From Hexactinellida sp. DTS-2022 (Eukaryota > Porifera > Hexactinellida), in the NCBI GenBank assembly GCA_028753945.1, contig JAPNXP010000008.1, positions 372,001 through 436,000 of the forward strand: a stretch of 64,000 nt of DNA, in the 5' to 3' direction. How positions within the stretch are numbered: the first letter of the stretch is position 1; each line of letters opens with the position of its first letter. The notes beneath the pieces are model-generated. The model saw only the letters and a program-made list of their open reading frames with translations, made no database searches and had not been told where the DNA came from. The translations under genes and the position numbers were made by a program. Below, piece after piece: positions 9,948-22,278 of this stretch.

Positions 9948-11150
9948 TTCCTTCTTTTCTTCCTTTCTATTAACTGAATTGAATTCTTTAGCTTGTAGTT
10001 ATATCTATTTTCTACATGTTATACTGTGAAGTTTTCCTTTAGTCTAATCCCTTTCTGCGTGTTTGAATTGGTTTCTACATATGCTTTTACTGATTTTAGT
10101 CGCATTGATTTTTAATCGTGAATATTATTTTGGGTATAATTTTTTTTTGACAATGGGAAAAATAGTTGCTCCATTATTACACTACACTGTGTTTAGATTT
10201 TTAGTGTGCTTCTTCTAGTAAAAACGTTATAGTAGGGTCCTACTATAGTTTTATACTATAAGATGCACAGTTCTAAATTTACCTCTTTCGGACATCCGGC
10301 CGTACCCGATGTCCTGACTAAACCATTGGCGATAGAGATTTCAAATTTGGACAGGAGATATAGAATTTCCTGGAGTTGATCACCTCGAAGCCCGATTTCT
10401 CAATTTCGCTTTTGTGCGTCAGTTATATCGAAATTCGTGTTCTGGTCCAGTAACTCATTAATAATTTGAATTAGCAATTGAAATATAGAGGTTGTATTCC
10501 CCTAAGGATGTTCTTTCTATTTATCAATTAAAATGAATAGGTCGCTAACCAACTCGAGGTTTTATTAACGATTATTTACATAAATCAGCCATCTTCTCCA
10601 TATTGTAATTACACTTTCTTTACTATTAAATCCTTCCTTGTATCTACAATGCAATACTATTCAAAGTTTCAAAATTAACCAGAAGAAGCACACTCCCATC
10701 CCGTTTGTGAGGGGTTTTTAAATATCTATTTTTAATATCTAAACATTCTGTAACACAAGACGATATGCAAAATACGTATGTATGATACTAGTCAATCAAT
10801 TAATTTTGATAGATTTCTAATACCAAAGAAATTACCTCTACTGTTTCTGGTAAATTGGTTTCTCATAGGATGATTATGTTCCTTGCATCAATCTAGTATT
10901 TCTATGCGCATAATCATGCGATAATCATAAGTAATTCGTACTATAACTTGACAAACATCGAAATTCCAAATGGGTCATGGGTCACAGAGCCGTGACCCAT
11001 CGACCCATGGTATATTGGTATATTCTGCAGTAGACCCTCACGCGTTTGGAAATACCTCTTATTAACTTTGCGTTCTCCTTTCATGTTGTCAGCATAATCA
11101 CCATACTGGTCTCAGCTTGGCATTTCATTTGTAGAAAACATTGAACAAAA
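9948..11150. other. array intergenic spacer, no gene seen
   Basis: Close counterpart of 5118-6326, with the hairpin at 10971-11007 and without the 48-nt palindrome. No gene recognised. Confidence 0.7.
10971..11007. repeat. conserved hairpin upstream of type-2 gene, copy 2
   Basis: Same nested inverted repeat as at 6149; the stem pair next to the GAGC loop is A opposed to C here (CACAGAGCCGTG), an unpaired intermediate. Confidence 0.8.
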
Positions 11151-12140
11151 TCAATCCAACAGAATCTATTGGAACAAACAGAAGCACAAATAAGCCCGAT
11201 TTCTATTACTATTGAACCGAAAATGGTTAGTTTTGAATGCGAAAGTAGTAAAATAATGGAAGAATTAAGTGAACTAGGCAAACTCATTGAAAAAGTAGTT
11301 GCTATTGATTATACTTGCAAACTACAACCGTTTCTGAGTAAGTGTGAAATTGGGAAAGGAAAAGTACAACTATGTATTTCTCATGGTCTCTCTGTTGATA
11401 AAGTTAATGGAAACATTTACATTGCGGACCAATTAAATACCTGTATTAAAGTTTTTGATAAATTTGGTGAGTTTAAATTTAAGATTGGTGATATAGAAGG
11501 TGAAGGAAAGATGAGTTATCCAAGAGGAATAGCTATTCACGGCAATTGTATAGTTATAACGCAAAACTTTTGTTTGGAAAACCTAACTTAATTTTAGTTT
11601 ATGATATTGAAGGTAAATTCCTGTTTAACTTTGGTAGAAATGGAAAAGGCGAGAGTGAATATAACTTTCCTTCCGGAATAGCATTTGATGAGACAAATGG
11701 AGATATTTACGTTTGTGACTGCAATAATAATCGTGTTAAAGTACTCGCGAATGATTACACATTTAAATCACAATTTGGTAATTCATATCTAATTTCACCT
11801 CGTGACGTTAAATTGTCAAAAGATTCTATTTATGTTCTAGATGTCTCAAATCCATGTGTCCATCTATTCGACTACAACTACCAACTACAAACAAATGTTC
11901 TTTCAAGAGGACCTGGAATTAAAATAATCGATTCATTCTGTTTCTACCTTGACAACACGAATAATCTTTTGGTATCTGACGTAGATGCAAATGCTGTATT
12001 GATTTTCAATCAACAGTTCGAGTTAGTACATAGGATTGTAGCACCAAAGCATCCAATGGGATTATCTGTGACAATATGTGGAGAGTTATTGTAGTTAATC
12101 AGGCTGATAAGGACTGTCTACAGATATTCTACATGCTAAT
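11151..12140 (+). pseudogene. type-2 NHL gene, decayed copy 2
   Basis: The NHL propeller homology is split over two frames (11169-11591 and 11546-12094) by loss of one base near 11567 (GCAAAACTTTTG against GCAAAACTGTTTG in the sister). A second one-base loss near 12069 disrupts the final blade. The lesions differ from those of copy 1, so the copies died independently or from different parents. No N-terminal coiled coil is attached. Confidence 0.85.
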
Positions 12141-12195
12141 TTTAGTTGTTTGTAATTATTTGTAGATATATAAATATTTCCTTGCATATATTTTT

Positions 12196-12404
12196 TGTGT
12201 ATTAAGTTACTATTAACCTTAATAATTGAAGAAATTATTATTTTCTTCTATAGATAAGGTCGATATTCTAACAGAGAATATTCATTATTAGAAAATAGAT
12301 TAGGTTTCAGTACGTGCTAAATAGGATGATCTTATAGTATATGTACTTTAAATATATTAATTTTATATTTCAGAAACTATCTCTAAATTTCCAAAGGTTT
12401 ACGA
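12196..12404 (+). promoter_or_regulatory. conserved upstream block of NHL gene D
   Basis: Same block as for gene A, including AGGATGATCTTATAGTATAT and TTTTATATTTCAG before the ATG. It is almost identical to the block at 22434 before gene E. Confidence 0.55.
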
Positions 12405-13634
12405 ATGGCTACTGCTAATCCTTTGAGAGAAGATAACTACGAGTTAGAATTACATCGAATGGGAGAGAAGATTAAAACTAAGTTTGTTGAATTAACTGAT
12501 TGCTTGAAAGCTAGAGAAAGTGAGCTGTTGAGAGAGTTGGATAATATCCTAGCTTCTTATCTCGCTTATAGAAGCGAATTGGAGAAAGTAAATGAAAAGA
12601 AACGAGAAATTGAAAAGACTAAAGTATACCACCAGAATGAAATTACATCGTCTCATATCAAATCTATACACGAAAACTTTATTTCCATTATAAACACAGA
12701 GCTCAAAGCAATTGAGACTCCAATAGAACCTAAAATGGTTACTTTTGAGTGTGACAGCAACAAAATGTTAGCTGAATTGAACAAGTTGGGTAAGTTGGTA
12801 GAGAAAGTGAGACCCGAAATTGACTATAAAAGCAAGAAACAACCTTTAGTGAGTGTTTGTGAGAAAGGAAAGAGAATGGAACAACTTGATAGGCCACTAG
12901 GTGTAACTGTTGATAATAAAACAGGAAATATTTACATAGCAGATCAATATAATCACTTTGTGAAAGTTTTCGATAGTACTGGCAAGTATTTGTTCAAATT
13001 TGGAGACAATGAAGTTGAAGGAAAGATGAACAGCCCGAAAGGTGTAACTATTTGTGGAGACAGGATTCTCATTTCACAAGTTAACCACTGTATTCTCAAT
13101 TATCAACTCAGTGGGAAGTTTGTTTCTAGAATCGGTAGACAGGGAATAGGAGAGTTGGAATTTAACTATCCCTTTGGTCTAACGATTGATGAGTCTAATG
13201 GAGACATTTATGTTAGTGATTCTCATAATAATCGTATTCAGGTTCTTTCTCAAGATTTTCATTTTATATCTCAGTTTGGAAAAGAAACACTCAAATATCC
13301 TCGTGATGTTAAACTCTCCAAAGAATACATTTATGTTCTCGATGAGTCTAATCCTTGTCTCCATCTCTACAACTATGATCACATTCTACAGAAGAGTGTT
13401 ATATCTCGAGGCAAAGGAATGGAAGTTATTAAACCTTCTTTCTTCTTCATCGACCAAACTGATAATATTCTCTTTTCAGATAGTGGTTCTAACTCTATTT
13501 ATATTTTCAGCCCTCAATTCCAGAAGATTCATACAATATCTACCTCTAACTATCCTACAGGTATTACAGTGGATAAAGAAGGAAGAGTCATTGTAGTTAC
13601 TCAAGCTGTTAAGAACTGTCTACAGATATTTTGA
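12405..13634 (+). CDS. coiled-coil/NHL beta-propeller protein, array copy D
   Basis: Intact 409-residue paralogue that differs from copy E at 22642 by a single residue (LQIF against LHIF at the C-terminus). The coiled-coil variable segment is of the copy-A kind (REIEKTKVYHQNEITSSHIK), while the last blade is of the B/C kind, again a mosaic. Upstream and downstream flanks are also shared with copy E. RING-less TRIM-NHL-like. Confidence 0.92.
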   Translation: MATANPLREDNYELELHRMGEKIKTKFVELTDCLKARESELLRELDNILASYLAYRSELEKVNEKKREIEKTKVYHQNEITSSHIKSIHENFISIINTELKAIETPIEPKMVTFECDSNKMLAELNKLGKLVEKVRPEIDYKSKKQPLVSVCEKGKRMEQLDRPLGVTVDNKTGNIYIADQYNHFVKVFDSTGKYLFKFGDNEVEGKMNSPKGVTICGDRILISQVNHCILNYQLSGKFVSRIGRQGIGELEFNYPFGLTIDESNGDIYVSDSHNNRIQVLSQDFHFISQFGKETLKYPRDVKLSKEYIYVLDESNPCLHLYNYDHILQKSVISRGKGMEVIKPSFFFIDQTDNILFSDSGSNSIYIFSPQFQKIHTISTSNYPTGITVDKEGRVIVVTQAVKNCLQIF

Positions 13635-14826
13635 TTCCTTCTTTTCTTCCTTTCTATTAACTGAATTGAATTCTTTAGCTTGTGGTTCTATCTATTTTCT
13701 ACATGTTATACTGTGAAGTTTTCCTTTAGTCTAATCCCTTTCTGCGTGTTTAAATTGGTTTCTACATATGCTTTTACTGATTTTAGTCGCATTGATATTT
13801 AATCGTGTATAATCTTTTGGGTATAATTTATTTTTGACAATGGGCAAAATAGTTTCTCCATTATTACACTACACTGTGTTTAGATTTTTAGTGTGCTTCT
13901 TCTAGTAAAAACGTTATAGTAGGGTCCTACTATAATTTTATACTAAAAGTATTGAATTTACCTCTGTCGGACTTCCGGCCGGCCGTACGCGATGGCCTGA
14001 CTAAACAATTGGCGATAGAGATTTAAAATTTGGACAGGAGATATAGAATTTCCTGGAGTTGATCACCTCGAAGCCCGATTTCTCAATTTCGCTTTTGTTC
14101 GTCAGTTATATCGAAATTCGTGTTCTGGTCCAGTAACTCTTTAATAATTTGAATTAGCAATTGAAATTATAGAGGTTGTATTCCCCTAAGGATGTTCTTT
14201 CTATATATCATTTTAAAATTATTAGGTCGCTAATCAATTCTACGTTTTATTAACAATTATTTACTTAAATCAGCCATCTTCTCCATATTGTAATTACACT
14301 TTCTTTACTATTAAATCCTTCCTTGTATCTACAATGCAATACTATTCAAGGTTTCAAAATTAACCAGAAGAAGCACACTCCCATCCCGTTTGTGAGGGGT
14401 TTTAAATATCTATTTTTAATATCTAGACATTCTGTAACACAAGACGATATGCAAAAATACGTATCTATGATGCTAGTCAATCAATTAATTTTGATAGATT
14501 TCTAATACCAAAGAAATTACCTCTACTGTTTCTGGTAAATTGGTTTATCATAGGATGATTATGTTCCTTGCATCAATCTAGTATTTCTATGCGCATAATC
14601 ATGACGATAATCATAAGTGATTCGTACTATAACTTGACAAACATCGAAATTCCAAATGGGTCATGGGTCACGGAGCCGTGACCCATCGACCCATGGTATT
14701 ATAGGTATATTCTGCAGTAGACCCTCACGCGTTTGGAAATACCACTTATTATCTTTGCCTTCTCCTTTCATGTTGTCAGCATAATCACCATACTGGTCTC
14801 AGCTTGGCATTTCATTTGTAGAAAAC
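13635..14826. other. array intergenic spacer, no gene seen
   Basis: Third copy of the spacer, with the hairpin at 14657-14693. No gene recognised. Confidence 0.7.
14657..14693. repeat. conserved hairpin upstream of type-2 gene, copy 3
   Basis: Third copy of the nested inverted repeat. The loop-closing pair is G-C (CACGGAGCCGTG), replacing the A-T of copy 1. Confidence 0.8.
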
Positions 14827-15730
14827 ATTGAACAAAATCATTCCAACAGAATCTATTGGAACAAACAGAACACAAATAAGCCAGATTTCTATTACTATTG
14901 AACCGAAAATGGTTAGTTTTGAATGCGAGAGTAGTAAAATAATGGAAGAATTAAGTGAACTAGGCAAACTCATTGAAAAAGTAGTTGCTATTGATCATAG
15001 TTGCAAACTACAACCGTTTCTGAGTAAATGTGAAATTGGGAAAGGAAAGTACAACTATGTAGTTCTCATGGTCTCTCTGTTGATAAGGTTAATGGAAACA
15101 TTTACATTGCGGACCAATTAAATAACTGTATTAAAGTTTTTGATAAATTTGGTGAGTTTAAATTTAAGTTTGGTGATATAAAAGGTGAAGGAAAGATGAG
15201 TTATCCAAGAGGAATAGCTATTTACGGCAATCGTATAGTTATAGCGCAAAACTGTTTGTTTGGAAAACCTAATTTAATTTTAGTTTATGATATTGAAGGT
15301 AAATTTCTGTTTAACTTTGGTAGAAATGGAAAAGGCGAGAGTGAATATAACTTTCCTTCCGGGATAGCATTTGATGAGACTAATGGAGATATTTACGTTT
15401 GTGACTGCAATAATTTTCGTGTGAAAGTACTCGCGAATGATTACACATTTAAATCACAATTTGGTAATTCATATCTAATTTCACCTCGTGACGTTAAATT
15501 GTCAAAAGATTCTATTTCTGCTCTAGATGTCTCAAATCCATGTGTCCATCTATTCGACTACAACCACCAACTACAAACAAATGTTCTTTCAAGAGGACCT
15601 GGAATTAAAATAATCGATTCATTCTGTTTCTACCTTGACAACACGAATAATCTTTTGGTATCTGACGTAGATGCAAATGCTGTATTGATTTTCAATCAAC
15701 AGTTCGAGTTAGTACATAGGACTGTAGCAC
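14827..15730 (+). pseudogene. type-2 NHL gene, decayed copy 3, 5' part
   Basis: Homologous to the copies at 6327 and 11151. One base is lost near 15048 (GGAAAGTACAAC against GGAAAAGTACAAC), shifting the frame. The long open part 15196-15730 is then interrupted by the Ginger transposon at the GCAC target; the remaining 3' end lies at 22279-22375. Confidence 0.88.
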
Positions 15731-15770
15731 TGTTGCATAGGATTCTGACCCGCGTAGGATTCTGACCCGC

Positions 15771-16494
15771 AATACAAAATTGTAATAGCAAATCCATGGT
15801 GCGGGTCAAAATCCTACGATAGTCATCCGTAGGATTTTGACCCGCATTGATTATATTATATCAATTATGATTGTATTATCGAGCCTATCTCGGTTTTCAC
15901 AATAACATTATTGCATACTAGCTATGATTATTGAATTGCTATAGACGTAGCTTATTTTACGATATTTTTAGCTTGTCTAACTTGGATAATTTGTAAACTA
16001 CTGAAGTCGATAATTATCCAACTTGGTTATGTGAACCAATGTTACTAAGATATTTCTAATTTTAGATCCATCCACTCTCTTTGTACGGAATACCTTTAGC
16101 AAAAGTAGTGATTCTATTCGCATTGTTAATCAGATTCAAATTAAGTTTAATTAATAAATAATAATACAAAATTCATTGACAAAGAAAATAGTAATAAATA
16201 CATTACTTTATTAAGAATAAAGAAAATATAAGTTGGAGTAATAATTATTAAACTGTGTTGAATAGGATGTAAAAGTAGAAGCTTGTCCCTTAGGTTTCTG
16301 TAACCACAATCTATATTCATACGTACATCCAACTTTCTAATTGAGCAATTAATGAATTTGTGAGGTATATCTTCTACACTATTTACCAATAACTCCATGT
16401 GAAAGACATATATTCTAGAAAGAAAACAAGTAATGTGTGGCCTCCTCCTCCCCTACAGCCACAATCCAATCCTCTCCATTTATACTTTTATATA
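15771..16494. other. left subterminal region of the Ginger element, no gene seen
   Basis: AT-rich sequence inside the transposon, downstream of the transposase gene. It contains inverted copies of the GGGTCAAAATCC motif near the end. The short open frame on the minus strand at 16147-16398 shows no recognisable feature. Confidence 0.6.
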
Positions 16495-16681
16495 CAGTAG
16501 AACTCGGTTAGTTCGTACCTGGTTTAGTACGTACTTCGGCTTAATACGCCTAACTTGTATGAACAAAGTTTGTCAATTTATATGCATCTCTATGTAGTGT
16601 CAAATCTGTTCGTACGTACACTCCGATAATACGTACTAATTTCTCTTCTCCGAGGGGGTACGTACTATCCGAGTTCTACTG
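16495..16681. mobile_element. pogo-like MITE inside the Ginger element
   Basis: A 187-bp element with inverted ends CAGTAGAACTCGGTTAG and CCGAGTTCTACTG, flanked by TA on both sides. Related to the element at 41608-41765 (also ..AACTCGGTTA..). It is nested in the larger transposon and lies directly beside the minisatellite. Confidence 0.8.
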
Positions 16682-16689
16682 TATTATAA

Positions 16690-17525
16690 GAAAGTACTAC
16701 TATACTAACAGACCGCACTGCTATATTAACAGACCGCACTGCTATATTAACAGACCGCACTGCTATATTAACAGACCGCACTGCTATATTAACAGACCGC
16801 ACTAGTACATTAACAGACCGCACTGCTATACTAACAGACCGCACTACTATATTAACAGACCGCACTAGTACATTACAGACTGTACTACTATATTAACAGA
16901 CCGCACTACTATATTAACAGACCGCACTGCTATATTAACAGACCGCACTAGTACATTAACAGACCGCACTGCTATACTAACAGACCGCACTACTATATTA
17001 ACAGACCGCACTGCTATATTAACAGACCGCACTAGTACATTAACAGACCGCACTACTATATTAACAGACCGCACTACTATATTAACAGACCGCACTAGTA
17101 CATTACAGACTGTACTACTATATTAACAGACCGCACTACTATATTAACAGACCGCACTGCTATATTAACAGACCGCACTACTATATTAACAGACCGCACT
17201 GCTATATTAACAGACCGCACTAGTACATTAACAGACCGCACTGCTATATTAACAGACCGCACTGCTATATTAACAGACCGCACTACTATATTAACAGACC
17301 GCACTAGTACATTAACAGACCGCACTGCTATACTAACAGACCGCACTACTATATTAACAGACCGCACTGCTATATTAACAGACCGCACTGCTATACTAAC
17401 AGACCGCACTGCTATATTAACAGACCGCACTAGTACATTACAGACTGTACTACTATATTAACAGACCGCACTACTATACTAACAGACCGCACTGCTATTC
17501 TAACAGACCGCACTGTTATACTAAT
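16690..17525. repeat. 21-bp minisatellite, about 40 units
   Basis: Tandem units ACTGCTATATTAACAGACCGC with three common variants at the variable centre (GCTATA, ACTATA, AGTACA) and an occasional 20-bp form TACATTACAGACTGTACTAC. The special unit recurs at about 16857, 17097 and 17433, so variants are ordered in a higher-order pattern. On the minus strand the unit length of 21 leaves an open frame reading (RSVNIAV)n, broken at each 20-bp unit. This is most likely a by-product and not a gene. Confidence 0.9.
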
Positions 17526-17977
17526 AATTAGAACCTGTAAATAACGGCTACCCTAGGGACTGTTCAAAAATGGCCATTATGACAGATGACAGCTATATAC
17601 AGGATAATAATAATATGGGAAGTCATGTGGGGACCTATTCTAAGTGGCCGTTATACTAGACAGTTATAGAATATACTTTAATGTTATAGTCAATAAATTA
17701 GTCTAGAAACTCACTTACTTCTGGTTCCAATTTGTGTTTCGTCCCGGCCCGGACTCGTCAGTTGCGTTGCCTGTCACGCAATACACTTGGGTTGGTTGAG
17801 TGTTGGAAGTGTTACGCTGTCAGTCGCCACTGGGGACATGCCGTTGCAGGTCGCGTTACCATTATCTGGGCTCACCATGATAGGGATTGCGTAGCCTGAC
17901 TAGCCTCTAGCAGAGGTCCCCACAAGGTCGATGTACCTTGCCTTTGAGCGCTTTCGACTGAATAATAAGGAGAAGAA
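17526..17977. other. 3' flank of the Ginger transposase gene
   Basis: About 450 bp, more GC-rich than the surroundings, between the transposase stop codon and the minisatellite. Presumably 3' UTR and subterminal sequence. No coding signal was recognised. Confidence 0.5.
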
Positions 17978-20900
17978 TTAGTCAGAAGAGTGCAAGAGGT
18001 AGAATATAGTATTGAGTGATCCGATGAATTGGTTACAGTCCCATAGTTCGACAGTCGGGTTTCTCATGCCGTCATATTTATAAAATTGTCCGTTGTCACA
18101 TAGGATAGAGTAAAAGTGGTTGCTAACGAAGATGGAAAAGCCAGCTAGTTTATAATGTAATGTCTGTTGTTGATGACTGATGGTAAATTGTTGGTCGATG
18201 TCAGATATTAATACTTGTTTGCTTTGTGTTATAATGTGTCCAATTTCAATTGTTAGCAGTATAGGAATGGATTGAAAATGCCCAGATAACCTCTCACAGA
18301 TTGCATCACTTGATCCACAGGACTTACATTTAGTTGGAATTAGTTTTCGGTTTATAGAAGACTCCAGATTAGTGAATACGCTGCCAATATTTCCTATCAT
18401 ATTGGTGGTGTTAAAGATGTTGGTGCAGTGGTGGCATTTGAAGTTGGTAATGTATCTGTCGTTGCATAGGTCTTCTGCTCTTAGGAATTGAATGATGTTG
18501 CCTTCTGATCCAAAAAAATTGTATGATTGCATCAAACCAGTTGAATCATATTGAATATCCAGCCCGAGTTGTTTGGCGATATAATCTCGCAGTTCTTCGA
18601 ATTTATTAGTAGCAGCCAGTTTGAACAGATGGTAGAATTTGGTGTCAGTTGGTGAGGTTCCGATTAAGTTCAATGCATCGAGTATGTTTGCTTTCTTAGA
18701 ACTTAGGATGGCTAGGATGTTGTCCACTGAGCAGGTATTGGATTGCATGATGTCATTGTGCTCTCCCCCCCAAATAGGATATGCTATTGGTAGTGAAGCA
18801 ATCTGTGAGATGGTATTCAGATGGTTAGATGGTGATGGACTGGTATCGATGGTAATTATCTCTTCTAGTTGATGCTTAGGTGATATTAACTGAATCACAA
18901 CAGGTAACAGAACTGCGAGTGGATAATCATAGTCTTTTCTGATTTGTATTGGATCGTTACAGGGATGGCTATTGCGATATTCGTTGTACCAATTAGCGGT
19001 AGCGATGGCGATCGATTCTTTGGTCGTAAAATCTAGTTCAGTCGATGGATGGTAATCGTATAGTGATTTTAGTGATGTTAGTGATTCAGCTTTGGTGGCG
19101 AGCGTTTTATGTAGTGGGGTTAGATAGGTACGGTTGTTAAGGGCTGTTAATACTTGAGGTTTTATGGTTGTTAGTGTAGCATCAATACTTTCTTCTGTTC
19201 CTCGTTGTTCAGGGATTTCATAGATTTCTTCAGTTGCTCCTAAAGTCAGGGTCTCCTCAAATGGTTCTAAATGAAATCAAATAAAGTGTGTTTAAAATTT
19301 TAGGATTGAACTAGTTCGAATAGTATGTAGAAATATCATGACTAGTGTTGTTAATCAAATCAAATATTTCAAATATTTGATTTGACTTGAGATAATTTTG
19401 AGTGGCTAATTATTTGATTTGATTTGATTTGAAATCTAAAATGATTTATTTACAACCCTGCCAGTGTCTGATTCATAACCGTGCTTGGTAATAACGTATT
19501 TTTAATAATAGCAGTAAACAATTGAAAATACTTACCAATTGCATGCGAAATAGAAAATCCGGTTGATGTGATGTCGGGTGTTTGATTCTTCGTTGGTGTA
19601 ACCTAAATTGTAATAGGAATGAGTCATTAGTAAGAGGGTAAACAATCAACTAAAGTTAACTTACCGGTTGTTTGCGAGGGAAATATTTTCGAGAGAGATG
19701 GAGAGGTAATTTTGTTACTTTTGTGCTGTTGGGATCTTTTCGTGCTACGAGGTGGCTTGGTGTTACTTTCTCTACTGAATATGGGCCTAAGTATTTCTTT
19801 GCTTCTTTTGTTCCTGGGAGTCTCTTTGCTTTCTTGATATTGTGTACTATAACCTGATCTCCTTCTTCAAATTCTGACCTAAAGCAGTACACTCAATGCA
19901 TTGCACAATAAGAATTTCGGAAGTTGCGTAATTGAACCAGAACTTTCGCAATAACAATAACACATTCAAATACCTAAGGTTACTATTATTAGACATCACA
20001 TGATAGTATCACCCACCTCATTATGTTTCGTAAGATGTTATCTCGGAAACAACAATAAACACAATACATTTGAAATATGTAAGGAATTCTAAAAAATGAT
20101 TTTTATTAGATTTACAATAGCAAAGTGAAACATAGTAAGACATATCAACACACCTATTGCGTTTGACTTTGCGGTCGTAGGTTTTCTTTTGGACTTTTTG
20201 CTCTTCTTTGATGTTTTGTCTTGCATTTTTCTTGTCCGTCTTACGAGTTGCAGCAATTGTTTCTGCCCATTCGTTATCGTTATTTGGGAGTTCGTAAGGA
20301 TCTGTAATTTCATCAATGTCCATTGGGGTAATATTCGGGTGGGCTAATTCTGTTTCTGTTTCAATAATTGTTGGTGATTTGAAGCCGGGGTTATTTGGAG
20401 AGGTGATAAGATTAAGTAGATTAGAGGAATCGAAATCTCTACCGAACATGAGATAAAATGGTGTGTAGCCTGTGGATCGTTTAGTCTGAGTATTGGCTGC
20501 TAGTACTGCTGGCTGTAATTTATCTACCCATTCTTTGTCCCCATTGCACATCATATAGTTAATTTTTCTAAAACAACGGACAAATCAAATTCAAGGCTTA
20601 ATAATTATTGTAAGCATTGAATTTTAAGCGTTTGGAATAATATTGGAAATTTAAGCTATTTAAATAAAATTAACTTAAGGCTAGTTTTGAATAATAAATA
20701 TTATTATCAAAAGAATGTAAGGTTCACGAATGGACTGAATAAACCCATCTCAAATTGACGCACGTTCAGTTTGTTTACGTTCACATTAAATTCAATAACA
20801 GTGCCAGCGTTCGTTCAGTTCATTCAGTTCGTCCAGTTCAAGATCAATAAGTTCGTTTGTGAATCCTTTAATTCCCTGATTATAATTATTGTATTTAGTA

Positions 20901-22110
20901 ATGAATTGGGAATATAATCTCAACATTCAATAAATTGAGTAAGTAAATAATTTGTTGGTTATTTAATTTTTAAGAATTATTAGTTAATTACAGAACTTAC
21001 GTTTTCAAAATTTTATTGTGAGCTTCGACAAGTCCGTTACTCTGCGGGTGGTAGGCAGTGGTTCTTCGGGTGTCGACATTTAATTTCTTGTGGAAATCCT
21101 GAAATTCCTGAAGGAACAGTATTTAAAAAATGAATTTAAGTCAGCTACTCAAGTACACGCCACCACTCTCACAAATCCAATGAAATTGTACTTATGTCGA
21201 AGTATTTGTATGCATTTGTAAATAAACACATTATTTGTTCATGAAGGTTATACATTCTATATATTATATTATTAGTAGATAATATATTAATAACTAACGA
21301 TAATATTCACAATTTGGAAAGCATCAAAACTGCATTAGAATATACCTTGCTTGAGAATTCAGTTCCTTGATCATGTTGGAGGATTTTGGGTACACCAAAT
21401 GATAGATAGATATCCTGTAGACAGTCCAATATTTCCCTTGATGTCTTGGATTTGAGGGGTCTGGCGATTACAAATTTGCTCAAGTAGCATACGATTACCA
21501 AAATATGCTGAAATCCAAATGCTGTGCGGGACATATTGCAGACAAGATCTATCCCGCAATGATACCACGGTTCCTCTGGAGGGGCGATGGGCTGGAGTTC
21601 GCGCTGAGGCTGAGGTAACAGAGCGGCAGAAGTCTGGCAGGTGTGGCAAGTTTTGATCTAAATGACGAACACTAATTAAAAATGAATTCTATTGAAATTA
21701 ATGCGAAAAGATAGCTTACAAATTCCCCGATGTCGTTGTAAATGCCACTCCAATCGTATTTGTTTCGAATCCCGTCAAGAGTAGTATTGATTCCGGGGTG
21801 AGTGACATTGTGGTAGAAGCCAATAATGTCATTTATTTCTGTGTCAATTGGAATCTCGAGATATTTTAAGGTTCCGTTCTTCTTCCTCAGGCTCTAAATA
21901 AAATATTGATTAGAAATACCATCTGAAAATAGTTTGAGAAATTATTACCTTCATCAGTTTTTGGTCTTGAACGCAAATCCCCTTGCACTTCCTGATAAAA
22001 TTCTTCTTCTTATAGCGATCATTCTTGATTTCGCTAGGAATCTCTTGAGTTTGGAGGTATCCAAGAACTGTCTGATACTCGCTCGCATCCATAATAATTG
22101 TCAATGTCAA
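17978..22110 (-). CDS. Ginger transposase: H2C2 finger, DDE integrase, GPY/F, ubiquitin-protease-like domain
   Basis: Eight exons join in frame with consistent phases and GT..AG borders: 22110-21949, 21893-21720, 21657-21346, 21107-21001, 20567-20154, 19878-19665, 19602-19536, 19266-17978 (2,739 nt, 912 codons plus stop). A start at 22092 (MDASE) is also possible. Features: HNVTH..CHTC zinc finger (about 79-120), integrase core with D149, D208 (HDQGTEFSS) and E244 (NGLVEAHNK) giving exact D-35-E spacing, and a GPY module (KYLGPYSVEKV, about 420). The C-terminal domain (about 646-912) has a Cys box SNTCSVDNILAIL (C662), two CxxC pairs (about 761-797), an HFYS box (H867) and YDGM, like a ubiquitin-specific protease. 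The integrase part cuts and joins the TIRs in the nucleus. The protease role is unknown. Compared with LTR elements, gag, RT and RNase H are absent. Confidence 0.88.
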
Positions 22111-22278
22111 ATTTGAAGTTGAAAATCTAGAAACAATAATAAAATTAGGGTAAGTAAAATACTAGAAAGTAGCTTTTTTATATGTAACCGAGATACTAGG
22201 GATAGAACACAGATTACACAAAAATGAAATTGCGACTTGCGGGTCAGAATCCTACGCGGGTCAGAATCCTACGCAACA

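Larger units (their letters stand above)
15731..22278 (-). mobile_element. complete Ginger-type DNA transposon
   Basis: A 6,548-bp element with 40-bp terminal inverted repeats (15731-15770 and 22239-22278) that differ at one position (ATAGG against GTAGG). The ends are TGTTG..CAACA, matching the TGTNR start described for Ginger elements. It is flanked by a 4-bp duplication GCAC (15727-15730 and 22279-22282). Each TIR contains two copies of GTAGGATTCTGACCCGC, and two more copies in opposite orientations follow inside the left end (15800-15846). It carries one transposase gene on the minus strand, a 21-bp minisatellite and a pogo-like MITE. Removing it plus one GCAC restores the array period of 3,685 bp and the pseudogene sequence GTAGCACCAAAGC. 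High TIR identity and intact gene suggest recent insertion. Confidence 0.9.

Noticed and set aside
16665..17430. Open frames on the minus strand encoding (RSVNIAV)n repeats
   Set aside because: They are the automatic result of a 21-bp tandem repeat without stops in one frame. They break at every 20-bp unit and have no start context.
17978..22110. LTR retrotransposon (Gypsy) because of the integrase and GPY/F module
   Set aside because: No LTRs, gag, reverse transcriptase or RNase H; instead TIRs, 4-bp duplication and an intron-containing integrase gene, as in Ginger elements.
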